Assembly: GCA_032433595.1 (NCBI GenBank)
Contig: JASWJB010000378.1
Span: 1-36,654, forward strand
Source: Conoideocrella luteorostrata
Lineage: Eukaryota; Ascomycota; Sordariomycetes; Hypocreales; Clavicipitaceae
DNA: 36,654 nt
Reading direction: 5' to 3'
In this document: positions 30,953 to 36,654 of the stretch, one piece after another
How the letters are laid out: each line of letters begins with the position of its first letter
Position numbering within the stretch: the first letter of the stretch is position 1
Translations under genes and position numbers: made by a program
Notes under the pieces: generated by a model
What the model was told of the DNA's origin: nothing
The model's database searches: none
Seen by the model: only the letters and a program-made list of their open reading frames with translations

Positions 30953-31708
30953 GATGCTGGCTGTAGGTCAAGATACTCCTGCTACGCAAACAAATGTATC
31001 AAACATGAAAACCAAGTAAAAATCTAGAATTGAATTTCTCTTTCTCGAGTTTCTGGCTCGAGCAGCCTCCTGGCACTGACGGCCACGGCCACATGCTTAT
31101 TGTCACAACCTAGCGACTCTGTACCTTGAACCCAGCATCTCCGGTACACATCCGAACAACGATACTCCATTACGAAACCGTTGGCCTGCACATTCCCTCA
31201 CAGCCAGGCACGCAGGGGTCCTGTGATAAGCTACCTCAGTGTGTTTGATAAAGCGTCGCCCAATCACTGTTGAGGCGATTATCGAATGAGCGATTCTGGA
31301 GGGCCCCGCGGAGAAGGACGTGCCGGCACATCGTCGTGGGTCTGGTCTGGAGAAGGGGGGCGTGCAGGAAAGACGGAGACACAGATACTTCGTGTTTCCA
31401 ACGTCTCTTGCCTCGCGTACTCCCCTGCTTTGTATCGAAACTGGCTATATTGATTGCAGCGCTGCACAAACCCCCCAACTTACTGCTCTGTATGTCTGCA
31501 CACCCGAGTCATTTTTAAAGAACGCGGAGATTGTTTTTATGTAATTATTTTATTGTTCGATTCTCACACCTGCCACGGGCCATTTCGGGGCAAACCAAGT
31601 ATGCGGTCGGAATCAATTTTCATCATCAGCAAGAGCAAGTGGGGTGCCTGATAGGGAAGCAGCACTGTCGAGATGTAATTGGCTGACTTTCTCGAACGGG
31701 GCTTGCGC

Positions 31709-31726
31709 CTTATCAGCGCTGATAGG
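31709..31726. promoter_or_regulatory. Inverted pair of GATA sites (palindrome TATCAGCGCTGATA)
   Basis: Two GATA cores face each other in a perfect 14-bp palindrome (31711-31724), flanked by CT and GG. It is about 760 bp upstream of niiA and 500 bp upstream of vps25. Paired GATA sites are preferred targets of the fungal nitrogen regulator AreA/Nit2, so this is a candidate niiA control site. It has not been tested. Confidence 0.5.
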
Positions 31727-32128
31727 CATGCCCATTACGGAGTTAGCGTTTTCCTGTTTCTCTGTCAGATAGATCAAGTCTCAGACTAACTATTCCCTTT
31801 GGTGCATCCAATACTTCGTATATGTGTGCACACTGCCATTGATGCGTTAAATCGGTTTGCCGTCTGGTACAATAGTTACTCGGTCTCGGTACTGTAAGCG
31901 CTGATATTAGATAATATTGATTCCGTTCCAGCCTCTGGCCATGGACTCCCCAATAGCACGTGGCAAGCACCTGCACTTTAGTTACCTTGCCACCGTGCCA
32001 CCGTGCCACCCCACCATGGAACAGCAGCAGTCCGCACCGCAGTTAGTTAGCCCGTAACTAACTACGGAGTAACTACCGTTATGCAGAAGATAGACGCGGC
32101 CGAGATGGAGTTGCCCTACGGAGATAAG

Positions 32129-32180
32129 CTCACTCTCACTCTCACTCTCAGCCTCAACCTCAACCTCAACTCAACCTCAG
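32129..32180 (+). repeat. (CTCACT)n / (CTCAAC)n tract in the vps25 leader
   Basis: Six-base CTCACT and CTCAAC units run through this stretch, 40-90 nt upstream of the vps25 ATG. It is a pyrimidine-rich leader typical of fungal genes, here nearly a pure hexamer repeat. Confidence 0.75.
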
Positions 32181-32219
32181 CCTTACTCATCATTCGCAAC
32201 AACCTCGCCTCATCTCACC

Positions 32220-32817
32220 ATGACCACGACGGCCGCCACTTTCACCTTCCCCCGCGAATACCGCTTCCCCGCCTTCTTCACCCCCCAGCCCAACCTAACC
32301 ACCCACCACGCCCAACTTACCAAATGGTCTGCCCTCATCCTCTCATACGCCCGCCACCACCGCCTCTTCAAGCTTGCCCTCTCCTCCGCCTCCGAGACAG
32401 ACCTCTTCTACAACGCCCGCATAAATCGCCGCCTTTCCGTGCCGGACATTCATGAGGTTGTCGAGTTCATGCGCAAGGACAAACGAGCAGAGTATGCCGG
32501 CACCGGAAAGGACGTGGTTTTCGTATATTGGAGAAAGCCCGAAGAGTGGGCTGCCTTGATAGAGACATATGTTGAGGACACGGCGCAGAAGGGGAGTGTC
32601 TTGACTGTCTATGAGCTGAGTGAGGGAGAGGGAACGAAGGGAACAGGTATGATCAGGCTTCACGTTCCTTCGTGCATTGATTTGACATCTGACTTGTGAA
32701 ACAGAGCTACATGGTATGGACAATGAGGTGCTTCTCAAGGCGTTGAATGTTCTCGTTAAGAAAGGAAAGGCGCAAATATTCGGCTCTGATGACTCTCCGG
32801 GTGTCAAGTTCTTCTGA
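32220..32817 (+). CDS. vps25: ESCRT-II subunit Vps25, 179 aa
   Basis: Exon 1 is 32220-32646, intron 32647-32704 (58 nt, GTATGA...AACAG), exon 2 is 32705-32817. The junction restores Glu in TELHGMD. The N-terminal FTFPREYRFPAFFTPQPN is the conserved Vps25 opening that contacts Vps22/Vps36. Two winged-helix domains follow: the first around WSALILSYARHHRLFKL, the second around KDVVFVYWRKPEEWAALI. The C-terminus ends in GVKFF. Length fits the family (about 175-200 aa). In ESCRT-II (Vps22-Vps36-Vps25 in a 1:1:2 ratio) it recruits Vps20 of ESCRT-III to endosomal membranes for multivesicular-body formation. In fungi ESCRT-II proteins also act in Rim/Pal alkaline-pH signalling. It is divergent from niiA and convergent with the BRCT gene. 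Confidence 0.93.
32647..32704 (+). other. Intron of vps25
   Basis: The donor is GTATGA and the acceptor AACAG. Splicing restores ELHGMDNEVLLKALNVL, the final helix region of Vps25. Retention gives an early stop at 32697-32699. Confidence 0.88.
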
Positions 32818-32989
32818 TTTATGTCTACATCAACTTATACATGGATACCTACTTGTCCACAGCCGTGCATTCAAGGCCAAAAACTGACTCTCAGTCGGGA
32901 TATCACTAAAGTCCACACGAGATCCAGCCCAGACATCAAACTCCAAAGCTCCAAGGGCTCTCATGCACACGTCAAACACCCCACCAAGG

Positions 32990-35758
32990 CTATGTGAGAT
33001 TCTTGTTCCAGTTCTCAATCAAAAATGTGTCATTGAAGCGAACCTGTTGCGCCATGGCCACGTCCAGTAGCCAATCTGGTGCGACCACTCGGGGCTCCAT
33101 GTGTCCCCTTTCGGCCATTTCCCTAAACCGCCGCCACATCTGTTGCTCCTCAGGGCTGTTGCCAGTGAGTAGGTACACGGGCTCGGGCTGAGCAAATCCA
33201 TCTTCTTCGGCAGTAGTGGGTTTAATGGTTGTGCCACTCCGGGCGCGGTAGAGCTTGAAGATAGCTCCGTTGGCCTCTGCAATGGCACGATAGCTGGAAG
33301 GACCATTACGGATCTTTTCGGTACAGTACACTGGAACCCCTTGCAGGAGTTTGCCACGATTGGCCTTTGCGCGAGCCATGGATCGTTCAAGCTTGAAGTT
33401 GTATCGCTTCTCTGCGCCCTCGTCGTTCAAGATGAAGTCGTTTGCATCGGGGACCTCCCCGGTTTCGAGCACCGTTTCGATGAAATCCGAGCGCAGGACG
33501 ACCGCTCCACGAGCCAGAGAGCAGAGGAACTTGACCGTGCGCACAACTTGAGGTGCAACGAGATAGTTGCATTGCTGACCCTCCTGTACTATTTGTATAC
33601 CTAAATCACGCAGCTTTCTCTGCAAAAAGTCAAAATGTTAGCATGTACATGTTCATAGATGAAACTACCGTGGCCAAAGCCCAACTTACGCGATCATGGT
33701 CCTCCTTGTTCTTGTTGCCGACCCATCTGCTGAAGCCTGTGACCACGAGTTTCATTTCCACTTCAGGCAGTGAAGGTCGATGTTTCTTGGATGGCCGCCT
33801 CACGTCATCGTCGTCATCGTCATCGTCACCTTGCTTGTGCTTTGGACTGGTAGTTGTCTTGCTATGCTTTTCCTTTTCAGTCTGATCGGCTGCTCGTTTG
33901 CCACCCCACGGTGCTCCAGTTTTGCTGTGTCTCTTTCGCTCTTTTTCGTATAGTGCGATATCTGGCGCAATATGCTGTAACAAATCTCGAGCCTTAGCTT
34001 TTGCGCTGCGGCTACCAGTGGACATTGCAGCCGGCGTGTCGTTTTCTTTGCCAAAGTGCACATGTCGCGATCGCGCCGGTGTCTCGACAGCCGTTGAAAC
34101 CTTCTTCTTGTCTGATGAAAGTTTCTCATTTGTCGTGTCATCTGGCCTCACGTCAAAGTCTTTATCGCGCCCAATTACCAACCCGTCTGCTGGGCCTCTG
34201 TGGTATGCATTATCTTCGGCAGCATCCAAGATCTTTCTCTTCAGCTTCGCGCCAGGAGACATGGTCTCTTCCCCGCCAGGGTAATACAAGTCCCGGATGT
34301 TGGATTCGTCCAAAAACGTTTGGCCAATAATCTCGCCCAGGTTTGTTCTCGGAGGGAAATGATTATATTTCGAGACGTTAATCGGCTTCAGTTCGCATTT
34401 CGCATAGCTCTCTTCGATCCAGAGGTGATTAATAACCGCGACACCCCACTCTGGGGCTGCTTTGCACTTTTCACTAGAATCGCGAGCAGTGACCAGATGG
34501 GTGTTATCTGCCTTCATGGTTTTGGTAAACTCTGCGCCACAAGCCTTGATAAGATTCTCCAGGTAGATTCGTGCCTCGCCCCCATAGTTTGACACAGTGA
34601 TTCGAAGATCCTTGAAGCCAGGAATGCCGTCCCGAGGTACTGGATAGTGCAGCAGGCGATGTAGCGGGTTCTGCCACTGATTGTCGACAATGAGTGAATA
34701 CAGCCATGAGAGACTGCCGACTTCTTTGCATGACTGTGCTGCGTGGATATACTGTGGCCCATCGCGGAATTGGCAGACAAACATGTCGCAGGCGTCGACA
34801 TCATCAACCACCCTTCCTCCCCCGTTATGGATGATATCCGTGATAGCTTTGATCAGTCGTAAAGTTATGCCCAGGTCCGCTGACAACATTACTTTTCTAT
34901 CCTGAAAAACTGTTGGACGCCATGCGCTTACAGAATTGGCGGGTAAAGGAAGAAGAAACTCTGGGTTTACTGAAGTTGCTCCAATCAGATTTTCATTGGC
35001 AGGAATATCCAGCGCGTCTTCGCTACTCTTCTTGAGAATGTCTGGCTCTGGTAGCAGATATGGGCCCTCGTCTATTCTCTTACCAAGCTTAAAGCATGCA
35101 TCAAACCTATGAAAGGATCAGGCCGAGCCGTACAAAAGAACATACAGCCTTTGATCAGTGAACTCACCAGTGCGGCAAAACAACTTTGCCCTTAAATCCT
35201 TTCTTTACCGCAGCATCCACTTTTGACGAATCCAGGCTCAAGGCGCAAATATGTGTGGTTAATCTGGACGCATCTTTTGATTCCTGCCCACCAAGAGCCA
35301 TCGTGGCACCAAGAATGCTCTCCTTGTCCATTTGCGGCAAATCGGCACAAGAGACAATGATCTCACGGAAAATCATTCGCGGGTCCGGAGAGAATGGCCT
35401 GACTTGTGCCGTCTTTCGTCTCATAACCGAGTTTGTAATCCATTTATCCGATACGACAGGAATCATGACTGCTTGTGATTCGACATACTGCTCAAAGTTG
35501 ATCGTGTTGGAAATAATGTGTGTCACTTTTTCGATAAGGATCGTGCCGTTGCGCCTGGGCTCGCAGACTGTTCCACCATTATCCTCAACAACGCGTGATA
35601 ACTAAGAAACATTACGAGTTAATCGACATGGATTCCAATCTGTGCGGTACTTCGGATGTAGGATGTTATCAAACCTCGGCAATAAATCTTGGCGTGAGCT
35701 CATTACTAGGGACGAACGCGATCGCGCATTCGTGAAAGACACGAACTTTCGCGGCCAT
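32990..35758 (-). CDS. rtt107: Multi-BRCT DNA-damage scaffold, Rtt107/Brc1 homologue, 854 aa
   Basis: Four exons: 35758-35675, 35601-35168, 35106-33690 and 33619-32990. The introns are 73, 61 and 70 nt. The N-terminal half carries four BRCT repeats. The first two surround FEQYVESQAVMIPVVSDKWI and ESKDASRLTTHICALSL. The third and fourth lie within about 235-440, with typical W-containing ends (VAVINHLWIEESYAKCELKP). A disordered linker (about 480-610) ends in an Asp-rich run (DDDDDDDD) and a basic RRPSKKHR, a likely nuclear signal. The C-terminal BRCT pair (about 617-850) starts at EMKLVVTGFSRWVG, crosses the last intron and ends with VVAPDWLLDVAMAQQ. In yeasts this pair binds gamma-H2A, while the N-terminal repeats bind Slx4/Nse partners to protect replication forks. 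The gene converges with vps25. Confidence 0.92.
33620..33689 (-). other. rtt107 intron 3
   Basis: GTAAGT donor and TTTTTGCAG acceptor, 70 nt. It joins KEDHDR to RKLRDLGIQIVQEG inside the fifth BRCT repeat. Confidence 0.9.
35107..35167 (-). other. rtt107 intron 2
   Basis: GTGAGT donor and CATAG acceptor, 61 nt. It splits the Trp codon of VVLPHW|FDACFKLGKR, a conserved BRCT end. Confidence 0.9.
35602..35674 (-). other. rtt107 intron 1, weak donor
   Basis: The donor reads GAG|GTTTGA, which departs from the usual GTRNGT; the acceptor is TTCTTAG. It joins TPRFIAE to LSRVVEDNGG in phase 0, which fits the first BRCT repeat. Confidence 0.78.
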
Positions 35759-36654
35759 GGCCACAGACAACGAAGCTCGTCGGCTCCGTGAATGCGTGTA
35801 TATGTTGTGAGAGAAGATTCCTTTGTTCTTTTGTAGATGCAAATTTTCGATCCTACGTCAATGCATTGAAAACAAGCGAACTGGCTGCGTAGACGAGGAC
35901 TATGTTTCGTTCGTAACGCTATTTGATGGCAAGTGGACCGACCATGTTCGAAAGATGTCTGCCTATTTTGTTTTCACAGGACGCGTGCGCCCTGAAACGG
36001 GGTGCCATGACGCGAAAGCGGCAGGCGGTCACATGACGCTTGCTGTACAAGGACTTTTCCAAAGCAGATTCGACCTATTGAAAAAAGGTCTCGCTACTTT
36101 GACAGTTCCGTGCCGCCTTGCGAGGCCCCGCAGCTTAACGCGCCGCCCATAATTCAATAAATTCCAAAAGGGAATAGTCATGTTCGTACGCAGTACAGGG
36201 TGCTCGGGACGGATTCAATATTCACGCGCCGCAGTTCACTGTCCGGGCAAATTCTGTCACAAAGACATCGCCATATAACTACGGAGTATGCTTTCGTTCT
36301 TTTAACTAGTGGAGAAGATCCTTTGGGAAGCTAGTAAGGATAATGCCGGTTCTCGGTTTCTTGTTTCAGAAGCTAGACATATAGTCGTCCCAAGATATTT
36401 CGGGAAGTATATACAGATTTAGACTCAAAAACCTTTCTCTCGGATAATTAAATGACACGAAAACATGAAGTGAATCAATGCTAGCCTGCGCCTCTAAGTA
36501 TGCGTTTAAATCTCCGCATACCCAATGATGTCCAATAATGACGACAAAACGAGAAAAACCATCCATGAACTGATGTAGATATATACTGGTCTCTTTCCAC
36601 GCAAAATAAAACTCGCTGTCTCCTGTTAAAAAAAAAACAAAAAAAAAAAGTTAT
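35759..36654. other. Right-edge region, no gene recognised
   Basis: It should contain the rtt107 promoter. The open frame at 35823-36152 (+, 109 codons) has no recognisable domain. One exact TACGGAGTA lies at 36280-36288, preceded by TAAC. An A-rich run interrupted by a C sits at the very end (about 36628-36650). The 3' end of another gene could begin beyond the window. Confidence 0.5.

Larger units (their letters stand above)
30953..32219. promoter_or_regulatory. Divergent niiA/vps25 promoter region with GATA sites
   Basis: About 1.27 kb with no credible gene. GATA elements: TGATAAG at 31224-31230, TGATAA at 31246-31251, TTATC at 31279-31283, TGATAG at 31649-31654 and a paired inverted site at 31709-31726. 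A CCAAT box is at 31260-31264. AreA/Nit2 GATA factors activate nitrite reductase genes under nitrogen limitation. I did not find a clear NirA-type CTCCGHGG match. Near vps25 there is a TACGGAGTA at 32063-32071 and a CTCAAC/CTCACT repeat leader. Confidence 0.55.

Noticed and set aside
31558..31567. GTTCGATTCT, B-box-like
   Set aside because: The five bases on each side do not pair, and there is no upstream A-box at tRNA distance.
32081..32455. 124-codon plus-strand frame overlapping the vps25 start
   Set aside because: It is in another frame, made of the leader hexamer repeat and a Pro/Leu shadow of vps25.
34910..34945. Apparent GTAAGC...TTTTTCAG mini-intron in rtt107 exon 3
   Set aside because: It would be about 30 nt, too short for a fungal intron, and it would delete the TVFQ segment of an open frame that reads well without splicing.

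Overview
The window is nuclear DNA of a filamentous ascomycete (Pezizomycotina; the gene content and protein style fit Sordariomycetes/Hypocreales, but that rank is an inference). The evidence is compact genes with 0-3 short introns (59-129 nt, GT/GC...AG, CTAAY branch points), typical fungal families (DUF3632, a two-TM SREBP, FAD/siroheme/Rieske nitrite reductase, Rtt107/Brc1, Vps25), and no operon-like spacing. I found no tRNA, rRNA, CRISPR array or intact transposon.

Left part (1-9.6 kb): an SDR oxidoreductase (884-1848, +) converges with a kynurenine formamidase of the BNA7 type (1874-2851, -). About 3 kb without a gene follows. Next come a DUF3632 protein (5885-6808, +) converging with a RING protein (7151-7809, -) whose first intron appears to be GC-AG, a decayed fragment of a fungal protein kinase (8311-8685, -), and a small single-TM, probably mitochondrial protein (8909-9157, -).

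Middle (9.6-15.4 kb): an Srs2-type UvrD helicase (9626-12598, -) is divergent from an uncharacterised type I membrane protein with a long disordered tail (13776-15350, +). From 15.35 to 23.4 kb there is no intact gene. This stretch holds frame-broken coding debris (about 16.56-18.30 kb, possibly an ankyrin-repeat gene), several tandem low-complexity tracts, and a dense cluster of the 9-mer TACTCCGTA.

Right part (23.4-36.65 kb): the SREBP homologue srbA/sre1 (23401-26398, +) converges with nitrite reductase niiA (27325-30952, -, four exons). niiA shares a 1.27 kb GATA-rich divergent promoter region with the ESCRT-II gene vps25 (32220-32817, +). vps25 converges with a six-BRCT Rtt107/Brc1 homologue (32990-35758, -, four exons). 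The last 0.9 kb has no gene that I recognise.

The genes are mostly independent housekeeping or regulatory loci: tryptophan-to-NAD catabolism, nitrate assimilation, sterol/hypoxia control, endosomal sorting and two genome-stability factors. They do not form a pathway cluster. I see no secondary-metabolite cluster and no clear new multi-gene system. The best unexplained signal is the TACTCCGTA / TACGGAGTA 9-mer. It occurs 11 times exactly, always outside coding sequence, against about 0.3 expected under equal base use, and six copies lie within 1.6 kb upstream of srbA.
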